A stretch of DNA of 32,795 nucleotides, from NCBI GenBank assembly GCA_945890705.1, contig CAMDCY010000015.1:1-32795 (forward strand). The letters run 5' to 3'. Within the stretch, counting starts at the first letter, position 1. Every line of letters begins with the position of its first letter. The position numbers were made by a program, and so were the translations under genes. The notes beneath the pieces are model-generated. The model was given only the letters and a program-made list of their open reading frames with translations. It had not been told where the DNA came from and did not search any database. The stretch comes from Hydrogenophaga intermedia. Its GTDB lineage: Bacteria > Pseudomonadota > Gammaproteobacteria > Burkholderiales > Burkholderiaceae_C. This document shows, piece by piece, positions 23,897-32,472 of the stretch.

Positions 23897-23925
23897 ATCA
23901 TAAGGTAAGCGACACCTGCTTGCAA
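23897..23925 (-). promoter_or_regulatory. Promoter of the fds operon, sigma70 type
   Basis: On the minus strand TTGCAA (23925-23920), a 17-bp spacer and TATGAT (23902-23897) form a strong -35/-10 pair. The predicted transcript starts near 23890 with a leader of about 38 nt before fdsG. A palindrome ATGATCAT (23894-23901) overlaps the -10 box and could be part of an operator. Confidence 0.55.
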
Positions 23926-24032
23926 ACGGCATAAACACTGGGATTGCGGGTTTTTGTTGAGATGGCTCGGTATGACGTTTTTTGAATATTTTGGGTCGCA
24001 CTCAGCGCTGTGAGGGCGGGGTGGCCCGCGTG

Positions 24033-24038
24033 TATAAC
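24033..24038 (+). promoter_or_regulatory. -10-like box TATAAC before the CocE-like gene
   Basis: TATAAC (5 of 6 consensus) lies 7 nt before ATG 24046. No Shine-Dalgarno sequence is present, and no good -35 is found at 17 bp. The geometry matches the trkA promoter. Confidence 0.33.
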
Positions 24039-24045
24039 GGACCAT

Positions 24046-26076
24046 ATGAACCTCGAACCCGTGCAGACCCTGCAGAACTTCCCGCGCGAAGTCCAAGAGA
24101 TTGAAAACCAGTTCATGACCTTGTCGGACGGCACGCGCTTGGCCATGCGCCTGTGGCTGCCCACCGACGCGACCGATCGCCCGGTGCCGGCCTTGCTGGA
24201 GTATTTGCCCTACCGCAAGCGCGACGGCACGGTGGTGCGCGATGCGCTCACCCACCCGTATTTGGCGGGCCACGGCTACGCCTGTGTACGCGTGGACATC
24301 CGTGGCAACGGCGACAGCGATGGCTTGATGGACGACGAGTACACGCCTCAGGAGCTCAACGACGCGATCGAGGTCATCGCGTGGTTGTCGGCGCAACCTT
24401 GGTGCAGCGGAAAAGTGGGCATGTTCGGCATTTCTTGGGGCGGCTTCAACGCCTTGCAGGTTGCGGCTTTGCGCCCGCCAGCCTTGGCCGCCATTGTGAC
24501 GCTGTGCTCCACCGATGACCGCTACGAGGACGACATCCACTACAAGGGCGGCACGTTGCTCAACGAAAACATGGGCTGGGCTGCGACCATGCTCGCCTAT
24601 TCTTCGCGACCGCCCGACCCCTTGATCGTGGGCGATCGTTGGCGAGAGATGTGGCTGGCGCGTTTGGAGCATGAGCCCTTCTTGATTCAGGAGTGGCTCA
24701 AACACCCGCACCGCGACGCCTATTGGCGGCACGGCTCCGTGTGTGAAGACCCGGCGGCCATTCAAGCCGCGGTGTTGGTCGTGGGCGGTTGGAACGACGC
24801 CTACTCCAACGCAGTGCCGCGCTTGATGCAACAGTTGCACTGCCCGCGCAAAGCCATCATTGGGCCGTGGGCGCACAAGTACCCACACTTCGCCGCACCC
24901 GGGCCGCGCATCGGCTTTTTGCAAGAAATGTTGCGTTGGTGGGACCAGCACCTCAAAGGTGTCGAGACCGACGTCATGGATGAGCCCGATCACCGCCTCT
25001 ACATCATGGACGCCTACCCGCCCGCCTCGTTTCCCGAGTACATCCCTGGGCGCTGGGTGGGGCAGTGGGCTTGGGGGCAGAGCCCCATGGGACACGAACG
25101 TTGGTACCTCAATCCCGAAGACACCTTGGCGCTGGAGCCTGGCGTCGAGCAAGCCCAGCGGATCTGTTCGCAGCAGACCACGGGTTTTGATGGCGGCGAG
25201 TACTGCGTGATTTGGATGGGCCCAGAGTTCCCGGGTGATCAACGCGCCGACGATGCCCAATCGCTGTGTTTCGATTCGCCCGTGCTCACACAGGCCATCG
25301 ACGTGGTGGGGCAGCCGATGCTGGACCTGTGTTTTTCGGTCGACCGGCCCGTGGCGCACATCGCCGTGCGGCTCAACGATGTCTGGCCCACCGGCGAGGT
25401 TTCGCGCATCACCTACCACCTGCAGAACCTGTGCATGCGCGAGTCTCGGGAACATCCCGAGCCCCTGGTGCCGGGCCAGCGTTACCGCATGCAGATCAAG
25501 CTCGACGACATCGCGTGGCGCTTGCCCCAAGGGCACCGTTTGCGGGTGTCCATCTCGACCAGTTATTTCCCCCTCATGTGGCCCGCGCCTGAGCCGGTGA
25601 CACTCACCGTGTTCACGGCCGCCTCGAGCATCGCGGTGCCCGTTCGTAGCCTGCGGCCCGACGAGGTGTCGCCGCAGTGGCCGGTGCCGCAGGGAGCCGC
25701 GCCCGTGGCGATGCGCGAGATCCGGCCAGGCTGGCACCGCCGCGAGACCACGGTGGAACCGGTGAATGGTGAAACCCGCTTGGAGATCGTCGATGACTTT
25801 GGTGAGCAGGCGCTCTTGCCGCACGGCCTGGTGGTGCACTCGGTGGGACGTGAGGATTACCGTATCCGGCCCGACGACCCTTTGTCGGCTGTCATGCACA
25901 CTCACTGGACCGAGTCATTGAGCCGCGGCGAGTGGTCCACGCGAACCGAAACCCGAGGTCGCTTGAGCGCCACCGCCACCCACTGGCAAGTGTGGGGCTA
26001 CATCGAGGCCTATGAGGGCGATCGGCTTGTGTTCAGCCGTGAGTTCGAAGAAGCGATCGAGCGACGCTTGCAGTAG
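24046..26076 (+). CDS. CocE/NonD-family serine hydrolase
   Basis: This 676-residue protein combines an alpha/beta-hydrolase domain with a C-terminal jelly-roll domain of the X-Pro dipeptidyl-peptidase/cocaine esterase type. The catalytic triad is Ser130 in GISWGGF, Asp251 in GGWNDAYSN and His277 in GPWAHKYPH. The start of the hydrolase fold is marked by LLEYLPYRKRD and DIRGNGDSDG, and the jelly roll by residues from about 400 on. It has no signal peptide, so a cytoplasmic esterase or peptidase acting on an acyl or peptide substrate is likely; the substrate is unknown. It is divergent from the fds operon over 193 bp and convergent with the DMT gene (14-bp gap). ATG 24010 is open in frame but ATG 24046 starts at the conserved region. 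Confidence 0.88.
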   Translation: MNLEPVQTLQNFPREVQEIENQFMTLSDGTRLAMRLWLPTDATDRPVPALLEYLPYRKRDGTVVRDALTHPYLAGHGYACVRVDIRGNGDSDGLMDDEYTPQELNDAIEVIAWLSAQPWCSGKVGMFGISWGGFNALQVAALRPPALAAIVTLCSTDDRYEDDIHYKGGTLLNENMGWAATMLAYSSRPPDPLIVGDRWREMWLARLEHEPFLIQEWLKHPHRDAYWRHGSVCEDPAAIQAAVLVVGGWNDAYSNAVPRLMQQLHCPRKAIIGPWAHKYPHFAAPGPRIGFLQEMLRWWDQHLKGVETDVMDEPDHRLYIMDAYPPASFPEYIPGRWVGQWAWGQSPMGHERWYLNPEDTLALEPGVEQAQRICSQQTTGFDGGEYCVIWMGPEFPGDQRADDAQSLCFDSPVLTQAIDVVGQPMLDLCFSVDRPVAHIAVRLNDVWPTGEVSRITYHLQNLCMRESREHPEPLVPGQRYRMQIKLDDIAWRLPQGHRLRVSISTSYFPLMWPAPEPVTLTVFTAASSIAVPVRSLRPDEVSPQWPVPQGAAPVAMREIRPGWHRRETTVEPVNGETRLEIVDDFGEQALLPHGLVVHSVGREDYRIRPDDPLSAVMHTHWTESLSRGEWSTRTETRGRLSATATHWQVWGYIEAYEGDRLVFSREFEEAIERRLQ

Positions 26077-26090
26077 CGACGGCGTGTGGG

Positions 26091-26975
26091 TCAGTGGGGT
26101 GTCATCGGCGCGGACGTTCGTCGCCACGCCGACCAAGCCAAGTTGACCAGCACCGCAGCCACGATCACCGTGCCCCCCATCAGGCTGTCGCGCGCGACCG
26201 TTTCGTCAAACAACCCGAAGGCCCACAAAGGCGCCAAGGGAATTTCGACCATGCAAATGAGCGAAGCCAACACGGTGGGGACGCGGCGCACACCGAGCAA
26301 AAAGCAGCCAAAGCCCACGCCGATGTTCAAGAAGCCGTACAACCAAAGCCAAGCCAAGTCTTGGCCGCTGGTGCCCGAGAAGTGCGCGAAGGGCAGCACC
26401 ATGAGAGCGGCCATGAAGGCGCCGCTGTAGGTGATCTTGACCATGTCAGCCTGGGGGAAGCGCTTGGCGCCCACCGTCTCCAAGGCAAACATCACCACGG
26501 CCATAAAACTCAGCCAGGAGCCCAAGGCGTTGTGCAGGGATGTTTGGCCTTGAACGATCAGCACCACGCCCAGCGCCACAATGGTGGCGCACACCACGTC
26601 CACCCGCGCAATGCCGGTCTTGAGCAACCAAGCCGACAGTACCACGGTGATGATGGGGAATGCGCCGTAAATGAAGGTGACGTCGGCCACGGACGCAAAG
26701 TAGAAAGCCGATACAAAGCTGATCATGGCGACGGCGGTGAGCAAGGAAAAGCCCCACTCAACGCCAGACAAGCGCCAGAATGCGACCCGCAGAGGGCGTC
26801 GGTCCAGCAGCAGGGACAACACCAGCACGGTGAGCCCGCCCAAGAACGAGCGCCAGAACAAGGTCGTGGCCATGTCCGTGCTCACCAGACGCGGGAACAA
26901 ACCCGCGGTGCTCCACGACAGTGCCGCCAACAAGAGCATCAACACGCCCAGCCAAAAACTGTTGCGTGGGCTCAT
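26091..26975 (-). CDS. DMT-superfamily transporter with two EamA domains
   Basis: This 294-residue membrane protein has about ten hydrophobic segments in two EamA repeats (about 10-140 and 155-285). Drug/metabolite transporters of this type export or import amino acids or metabolites; the substrate cannot be told. It is the second gene of a pair with the MFS transporter, overlapping it by 4 bp (ATGA at 26972-26975), so the two are probably made together. It ends 14 bp from the convergent CocE-like gene. Confidence 0.88.
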   Translation of the reverse strand: MSPRNSFWLGVLMLLLAALSWSTAGLFPRLVSTDMATTLFWRSFLGGLTVLVLSLLLDRRPLRVAFWRLSGVEWGFSLLTAVAMISFVSAFYFASVADVTFIYGAFPIITVVLSAWLLKTGIARVDVVCATIVALGVVLIVQGQTSLHNALGSWLSFMAVVMFALETVGAKRFPQADMVKITYSGAFMAALMVLPFAHFSGTSGQDLAWLWLYGFLNIGVGFGCFLLGVRRVPTVLASLICMVEIPLAPLWAFGLFDETVARDSLMGGTVIVAAVLVNLAWSAWRRTSAPMTPH

Positions 26976-28228
26976 GTCGCTTGACCCGATGCTCGCGCGC
27001 GCCGCTCGCGATCACGAAGATCGGTGGGTTTACCCAATTGGGGGTGCAGGCGCGCAGCGATCAGCCAACCCGCCAGCAGGCACACGCCGCCCATGGCAAA
27101 CACCCCGGCCACGTTGGTGAACTGAAGCACCAGCCAGGCCAATGCGGGCGACACGATGCCCGAAAAATCACGAAAGCTAGAGTAGACCGCCGACATCTCG
27201 GTGCGCTCGGAGGGCTTGACCGCCATCATGAACGGCAGGCCAGCGCAAACATCCAAGGTGACCAAACACAGGGCACCGATCAAGAGGCACAGAATGGTCA
27301 GCCAAGGCCAAGAGGACAGGGCGGCCGAAAACAAGAAGCAGCCCGCGCCCAACAAAAATGCCCAGCGCAGAGATCGACGCAAGGGGTGGCGCTGCGTCCA
27401 GCGCAAGACCAACGGTGACAAAAACAGGCCCGCATTGGCTGCCGAGGTGGCCCAGCCGCCGACCTGCTCACCCAGCCCGTTTTGCACCGCAAAAATACCC
27501 ACGTAGACAAAATAAACCCACCAACCGCACGAGCGCAAGAGCGCGAAACTCCAACCCACCACCAAGCGGGGTTGAGAGAAAAAGCGGCGCAAGATCACCC
27601 AAGGTTGGCGCGATAGGGGCCGCTGCTTGATCGACACGTGAACGCGCGCGTCGGACAGCGGCATCGCACGGATCAAGTAGAGCATGGTCAAAGCGCCCAA
27701 ACCCAGCATCACAAAAGGCGCCCCATGCCAGAGTTGCAAAGACCACACGCCCAACAAAGGGCCCAAGGTCCATCCCCAACCGCCATAAAACATGCGCTGC
27801 GACTCCAGGCGTCCGTAGTCGGCTTTGTCCACATGGTCCAGCACATAAGCGTTGAAACACACGAAGCTCGAAGCCGCCGCGATGGAGTGCAGCAACAAGG
27901 CCGCGGTGGTCCAAGCCCCACCCAAAAAGCCCAAACAGGCCGCGATCAAGTACAGCGTCACCGACAACAAGTAGACCCTACGCCGACGCAGCACCCGCCC
28001 CAAAGAAGGCACGAGCAAGGCCGTCAGGAGGGAGAGGACGCCGACCGTTAAATACCACTGCGACACCAAGGCCGCGTCGCCCCAAGCGCGGTACATCAAC
28101 AAGGGAAACGCCGCCAACACCGAGCCCCGGACCACGGCCTCGACGCCCGCCAAGCGGCCAAACCCATTGACGTCCGCGTCCACCGGCCAAGGCCAGAGCC
28201 CGCTCGCTGTTGGAGGTGGTGCAGCCAT
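26972..28228 (-). CDS. Major facilitator superfamily transporter
   Basis: This 418-residue protein has about twelve hydrophobic segments, with a short cytoplasmic linker near 200-235 (SIKQRPLSRQPW) separating the two halves. A basic loop RRRRVY near 76-82 follows TM2/TM3, but the strict MFS signature GxLaDrxGrkxxl was not recognised. It resembles the MFS_1-like group that includes 3-phenylpropionate transporter HcaT. The start is ATG 28228; the first 20 residues are not hydrophobic, and a later start is possible. It is 47 bp behind the ABC operon stop codon, on the same strand, so read-through is possible. Confidence 0.82.
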   Translation of the reverse strand: MAAPPPTASGLWPWPVDADVNGFGRLAGVEAVVRGSVLAAFPLLMYRAWGDAALVSQWYLTVGVLSLLTALLVPSLGRVLRRRRVYLLSVTLYLIAACLGFLGGAWTTAALLLHSIAAASSFVCFNAYVLDHVDKADYGRLESQRMFYGGWGWTLGPLLGVWSLQLWHGAPFVMLGLGALTMLYLIRAMPLSDARVHVSIKQRPLSRQPWVILRRFFSQPRLVVGWSFALLRSCGWWVYFVYVGIFAVQNGLGEQVGGWATSAANAGLFLSPLVLRWTQRHPLRRSLRWAFLLGAGCFLFSAALSSWPWLTILCLLIGALCLVTLDVCAGLPFMMAVKPSERTEMSAVYSSFRDFSGIVSPALAWLVLQFTNVAGVFAMGGVCLLAGWLIAARLHPQLGKPTDLRDRERRARASGQAT

Positions 28229-28275
28229 GAACTCAGATCGGTGGTGGCAAGACCACCCGCCCTGTGGTGTGTGCT

Positions 28276-29487
28276 TCAGAGGACATCGGTACTGGGACGC
28301 AACATGCCGCGGTAAATTTCATCGTCGCCCACAACGCCCACGAAGCGCTGCCCATCGCACAGGAGTACAGGTCGACCCGTGGCATGACGGATGGCGATGA
28401 TCCGCTCCATCACCAACTGGGGGTGGGCCACCACCAAGGTGCGGCCGGACTGACCCACTTCGGTGAGGTTGAGGTCTTCCGAATACCGCACCAAATGGGC
28501 AGGGGTGTGTTCGATCTGGGCCTGCAGCGGTCGACTGTCGGCATCCAGTGTCAACAGGTGGTGCCCTGTCCAGTCCAGCTGAAGCGCCTCACCTTGGCGC
28601 GCCAGTTGCGCCGCGGGCGTCATCAGCGAGGCCCCTCGCAACACCTTGATGGGGTTCATGTGCGCCACAAATTCCCGCACATAGGCGTTGTTGGGCTTGA
28701 GCACGATTTCTTCGGGTTCACCGTATTGCACGATACGCCCGCTGTCCATGATGGTGATGTGGTTGCCTAATTTGATGGCTTCATCCAAGTCGTGGCTCAC
28801 AAACACGATGGTTTTCTTGAGGGTTTTTTGCAGCTGCAGCAGCTCTTGCTGCAGGTGTTCTCGGATCAGGGGGTCCAAGGCGGAAAAGGGCTCGTCCATC
28901 AACAAAATGTCGGCGTCGGTGGCGAATGCACGCGCCAAGCCCACGCGTTGCTGCATGCCGCCGGAGAGCTCGTGCGCGTATTTGTTGGCCCATTTGCCCA
29001 AACCCACCAATTCGAGTTTTTCGGCCACCACGCGCTCGCGCTCAGTCTTGGGGGTGCCGCGCAATTCCAAGCCGAGTCCCACGTTTTCCGCCACGGTTCG
29101 CCAAGGCAACAAGGCGAACTGCTGAAACACCATGGCCACGCGCGAGGTGCGCAGTCGCCGCAGGGTCTGTTCGTTGCAGGTGCTCAAGTCCACTTCCCCG
29201 CCCGAGCCTTGGTCGTCCCGAATCAGGACTTGTCCGCGGGTGGCTTTATTCAGGCCGTTCAAACAGCGCAGCAGGGTGGACTTGCCCGAACCGGACAAGC
29301 CCATGAGCACCGAAATCTCGCCCTCGGCGATCGTCAGGTTGCAATCGGCAGCGCCCAAGATGGCACCGGTCGCGTCCAAAATGTCTTGGCGCGTTTTACC
29401 CGCATCGAGCATGGCCAATGCCTGGGCTTGTTGACGACCAAAGACGATGTCAACGTGCTTGAATTCACAAATGGGAGAGGGGTTCAT
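28276..29487 (-). CDS. choV: Choline/quaternary amine ABC transporter ATP-binding subunit
   Basis: This 403-residue ATPase powers the importer formed with ChoW and ChoX. Visible are Walker A GLSGSGKST (63-71), Q-loop FQQFALLPW (121-129), signature LSGGMQQR (174-181), Walker B ILLMDEP (194-200) and the H-loop VSHD (230-233). A 50-residue N-terminal extension and a CBS-like C-terminal part (about 270-403) match the ProV/OpuAA/ChoV branch, which serves osmolyte and betaine-type substrates. The start is ATG 29487 overlapping the choW stop as ATGA, with no Shine-Dalgarno sequence. An open frame further upstream lies inside choW. Confidence 0.92.
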   Translation of the reverse strand: MNPSPICEFKHVDIVFGRQQAQALAMLDAGKTRQDILDATGAILGAADCNLTIAEGEISVLMGLSGSGKSTLLRCLNGLNKATRGQVLIRDDQGSGGEVDLSTCNEQTLRRLRTSRVAMVFQQFALLPWRTVAENVGLGLELRGTPKTERERVVAEKLELVGLGKWANKYAHELSGGMQQRVGLARAFATDADILLMDEPFSALDPLIREHLQQELLQLQKTLKKTIVFVSHDLDEAIKLGNHITIMDSGRIVQYGEPEEIVLKPNNAYVREFVAHMNPIKVLRGASLMTPAAQLARQGEALQLDWTGHHLLTLDADSRPLQAQIEHTPAHLVRYSEDLNLTEVGQSGRTLVVAHPQLVMERIIAIRHATGRPVLLCDGQRFVGVVGDDEIYRGMLRPSTDVL

Positions 29488-30347
29488 TTCGGCGGCGTTT
29501 GACCAGGCGCGGGACGTTGTTTGCACAGCCGATCCAAGACAATCGCGACGATGACGATGGCCAAGCCGGCCTCGAAACCGTCGGCGATGTTCACGGTGTT
29601 GAGGGCGCGCACCACCGGTTTGCCCAAGCCGTCTGCGCCCACCAAGGCGGCGATCACCACCATCGACAGGCTCAGCATGATGCATTGGGTGACGCCCGCC
29701 ATGATGGTGGGCAGCGCGTGGGGCAACTCCACTTTCCACAGCAGCTGCGTACGGGTGGCGCCAAACGACTCACCCGCCTCGATCAGCGACCTGGGCACGG
29801 AAGCGATGCCCAAGGTGGTTAGGCGTATGGGCGCGGGCAGCGCAAAGATCACGGTCGAGATCAAGCCCGGTACCACGCCCAAGCCAAACAAGATCAGCGT
29901 GGGGATCAGGTAAACGAAGGTGGGGATGGTTTGCATCAGGTCCAGCAAAGGACGCAGCGATGCTTCCAGCCATGGGCGGTGCGCCGCAGCAATGCCGATG
30001 GGGATGCCCACCAAGAGGCAAACCAAGGTGGCACAGATCACCAAAGACAGCGTCTCCATGCTGGCTTGCCAGTAACCCAGGTTCACCACCAGCAACAAGG
30101 CCAAGACCACAAACGCCACCAGTTTGACCGAGCGCTGAAGGAAGTAAGCCAGCCCGGCAATCAGTGCGATCAAAACCAAGGGGGGCACCCACAACAGCAC
30201 ATCGGTCAGGCTGGTGATGGTGGCCCCCAAACCCACGGATATCAGATCGAAGAAACCAGCCGCGTTCGCGGTGAGCGACTCCACAAAAATGGCGATGTGC
30301 TCACCGAGAGGTAGCTTGTTGTCCGCTACCCAAGCCAAATCCAACAT
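29484..30347 (-). CDS. choW: Choline/quaternary amine ABC transporter permease
   Basis: This 287-residue permease of the ProW/ChoW family has several hydrophobic helices (about 15-45, 50-90, 100-125, 140-165, 210-245 and 250-275). The EAA-type cytoplasmic loop that contacts the ATPase, with EAGESFGATRTQLLWKVELP, is near residues 188-207. It follows choX by 5 bp with no clear ribosome-binding site, so it is probably translated by coupling. It overlaps choV by 4 bp. Confidence 0.92.
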   Translation of the reverse strand: MLDLAWVADNKLPLGEHIAIFVESLTANAAGFFDLISVGLGATITSLTDVLLWVPPLVLIALIAGLAYFLQRSVKLVAFVVLALLLVVNLGYWQASMETLSLVICATLVCLLVGIPIGIAAAHRPWLEASLRPLLDLMQTIPTFVYLIPTLILFGLGVVPGLISTVIFALPAPIRLTTLGIASVPRSLIEAGESFGATRTQLLWKVELPHALPTIMAGVTQCIMLSLSMVVIAALVGADGLGKPVVRALNTVNIADGFEAGLAIVIVAIVLDRLCKQRPAPGQTPPK

Positions 30348-30352
30348 AAAAA

Positions 30353-31306
30353 TTACTTCGTGAACTTGGCCACATCGGGCGTTTTGCCGTCAAAGGTTTT
30401 GACGCCATTGAGCCAGGCTCCCCATACCGATGGGTTGGCCTTGATCCAAGCTTTGGCCGCCGCTTCGGGTTTTTGCTTTTTGTCCAAGATGGCCGACATG
30501 ATGGCGTTTTCCATGTCCAAGTTGAACTTGGTGTTCTTGAGCAAAGCACCGACGTTGGCGCACTCGGTGGTGTAACCCTTGCGCACGTTGGTGAAGACCG
30601 TAGCGCCGCCGTAGTTGGGGCCAAAGAAGTCGTCACCGCCGCTGAGGTAGGTCATCGGGATTTTGCTGTTCATGGGATGCGGAGCCCAGCCCAAAAAGAC
30701 GATCCATTCTTTTTTGGCGCCAGCGCGCACCACCTGCGAGACCATACCCGCTTCGCTGGACTCCACCAGGTTGAAGCCTTTGAGGTCAAAAGCGTTTTTC
30801 TTGATCATGTCCAAAATCAGGCGGTTGCCATCGTTGCCGGGCTCGATACCGTAAATGCGCTTTTTGAACTTGTCGGCGTTTTTGGCGATGTCCGCGAAGC
30901 TCTTGACACCGGCTTCGGCAACGTAGTTGGGCACGGCCAAGGTGTACTTGGCACCTTCCAAGTTGGCGGTGACGGTTTCAACCGAACCGTCGGCCGCGTA
31001 AGGCTTGATGTCGCCTTCCATCGAAGGCATCCAGTTGCCCAAGAACACGTCGATGCGCTTGCTCTTCATGCTGCTGTAGGTGACGGGCACCGACAAGACC
31101 TGCGTGGTCGGTTTGTAGCCCAAGCCCTTGAGGATTTCGGACACCACGGCCGTGGTGGCGGTGATGTCGGTCCAGCCCACATCGGCAAAGCGCACCGTCT
31201 GGCAACTCTGGGGTTCGGCCGCCAAAGCGGGCGTGGACAGCAAGGCCGCCGAAAAACCCAAAGACAGTGCGGTCAGGCGAAATGAGAAGCGAGGGGTGAT
31301 TTGCAT
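30353..31306 (-). CDS. choX: Choline-type ABC transporter periplasmic binding protein
   Basis: This 317-residue ChoX-type protein has a typical signal peptide (basic residues 6-10, hydrophobic 11-24, cleavage probably after TPALA at 29). The mature protein carries the block FADVGWTDITATTA and GNWMPSME. By position the choline-box aromatics and partners of S. meliloti ChoX, as I recall them (Trp43, Asp45, Trp90, Tyr119, Asn156, Trp205), correspond to Trp45, Asp47, Trp92, Tyr121, Asn158 and Trp207 here, all conserved with a constant offset of 2. Cys35 and Cys249 may form a disulfide. The ATG has a strong AGGAG upstream (31312-31316). It is first of choX-choW-choV, and divergent from carnitine genes over 248 bp. 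Choline is the best guess; betaine or carnitine cannot be excluded. Confidence 0.93.
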   Translation of the reverse strand: MQITPRFSFRLTALSLGFSAALLSTPALAAEPQSCQTVRFADVGWTDITATTAVVSEILKGLGYKPTTQVLSVPVTYSSMKSKRIDVFLGNWMPSMEGDIKPYAADGSVETVTANLEGAKYTLAVPNYVAEAGVKSFADIAKNADKFKKRIYGIEPGNDGNRLILDMIKKNAFDLKGFNLVESSEAGMVSQVVRAGAKKEWIVFLGWAPHPMNSKIPMTYLSGGDDFFGPNYGGATVFTNVRKGYTTECANVGALLKNTKFNLDMENAIMSAILDKKQKPEAAAKAWIKANPSVWGAWLNGVKTFDGKTPDVAKFTK

Positions 31307-31554
31307 GAAAACTCCTGGTGAAATGACGAGGAAAGCAAGGAAAAGGCATGCCAGTGTAGGGCCTCAGAATGATGCGCCGATCTGCCCCGGCGCGGCACCC
31401 CTGAAAAACCCTGCTTTGCTTTTGCAATTGTTCCTGAAGCGACGTTTTGTTTCATGGAATCGCCAGCCCGCTTGCCAAGGTGCGTGCGGTCTTCAATCAT
31501 GGCACCCAACACCCAATTGTTCTGACCGCGTTTTTCACAAAAAAAGGTTTCGCT

Positions 31555-32442
31555 ATGCAACAAAAAGTCATCATCACTTGTGCGGTCACAGGGGCGGGCG
31601 ATACGGTGGGCCGCCACCCGGCGATCCCGGTCACCCCGCGCCAAATTGCCGATGCGGCGATCGAGGCAGCGCGCGCGGGTGCCACCGTGGTTCACTGCCA
31701 CGTGCGCGACCCGCAGTCGGGCAAAGGCAGCCGCGACCCTGCGCTGTACCGTGAGTTGATGGAGCACATCAAATCCTCCGGGGTGGACGTGATCGTGAAC
31801 CTGACGGCTGGCATGGGTGGGGACTTGGAAATTGGGCCCGGAGAGTCGCCCATGCAATTCGGCACCAGCACCGACTTGGTTGGGCCGCTCACCCGATTGG
31901 TGCACGTGCAAGAACTGCTGCCCGACATTTGTACGCTCGACTGCGGCACTTTGAACTTTGGCGACGGCGACACGATTTACGTCTCCACGCCGGCGGCCTT
32001 GCGCGCAGGGGCCAAACGCATCACCGAGTTGGGCGTGAAGGCCGAGCTGGAAATTTTTGACACTGGGCACCTGTGGTTCAGCAAACAGATGGTGGCCGAG
32101 GGCTTGCTCAAGGACCCCTTGTACCAACTGTGTTTGGGTATCCCTTGGGGTGCGCCGGCCGACACCACCACGATGAAGGCGATGGTCGACAACCTGCCGC
32201 CCGGCGTGACGTGGGCTGCCTTTGGCATTGGCCGCTTGCAGATGCCAATGGCCGCCCAGGCCATGCTGCTCGGCGGCCATGTGCGGGTGGGTCTAGAAGA
32301 CAACCTCTGGCTGGACAAAGGCGTACCGGCCAGCAACGGCTCGCTCGTGGAGCGCGTGATCCAACTCATGAAATGCATGGGCGCTCAGCCCATGACGCCT
32401 GCCGAGGGCCGACTCAAAATGGGTCTCAAAACCCGGGCCTGA
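31555..32442 (+). CDS. cdhC: BKACE-family (DUF849) beta-keto acid cleavage enzyme, probably dehydrocarnitine-cleaving
   Basis: BKACE enzymes split beta-keto acids using acetyl-CoA. In a carnitine setting the reaction is 3-dehydrocarnitine plus acetyl-CoA to betainyl-CoA plus acetoacetate. The 295-residue protein shows the zinc motif HCHVRD (His47, His49) and the late [13 protein letters not shown] block with Arg244 and Glu248, which correspond to His46, His48, Arg226 and Glu230 in the Kce enzyme as I recall them. The substrate is inferred from the next gene, a carnitine-dehydrogenase-like protein. The start is ATG 31555 with AAAAAGG upstream; the frame is open to 31447. The next gene starts 30 bp on. 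Confidence 0.85.
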   Translation: MQQKVIITCAVTGAGDTVGRHPAIPVTPRQIADAAIEAARAGATVVHCHVRDPQSGKGSRDPALYRELMEHIKSSGVDVIVNLTAGMGGDLEIGPGESPMQFGTSTDLVGPLTRLVHVQELLPDICTLDCGTLNFGDGDTIYVSTPAALRAGAKRITELGVKAELEIFDTGHLWFSKQMVAEGLLKDPLYQLCLGIPWGAPADTTTMKAMVDNLPPGVTWAAFGIGRLQMPMAAQAMLLGGHVRVGLEDNLWLDKGVPASNGSLVERVIQLMKCMGAQPMTPAEGRLKMGLKTRA

Positions 32443-32472
32443 ACGAAACAAAGCGATCACACGGACCTCAAC

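Noticed and set aside
31333-31353. Sigma54-like TGGCATG and TTGC on the minus strand before choX
   Set aside because: The GG to GC distance is about 4 bp longer than the fixed -24/-12 spacing, so it cannot be a normal sigma54 promoter.
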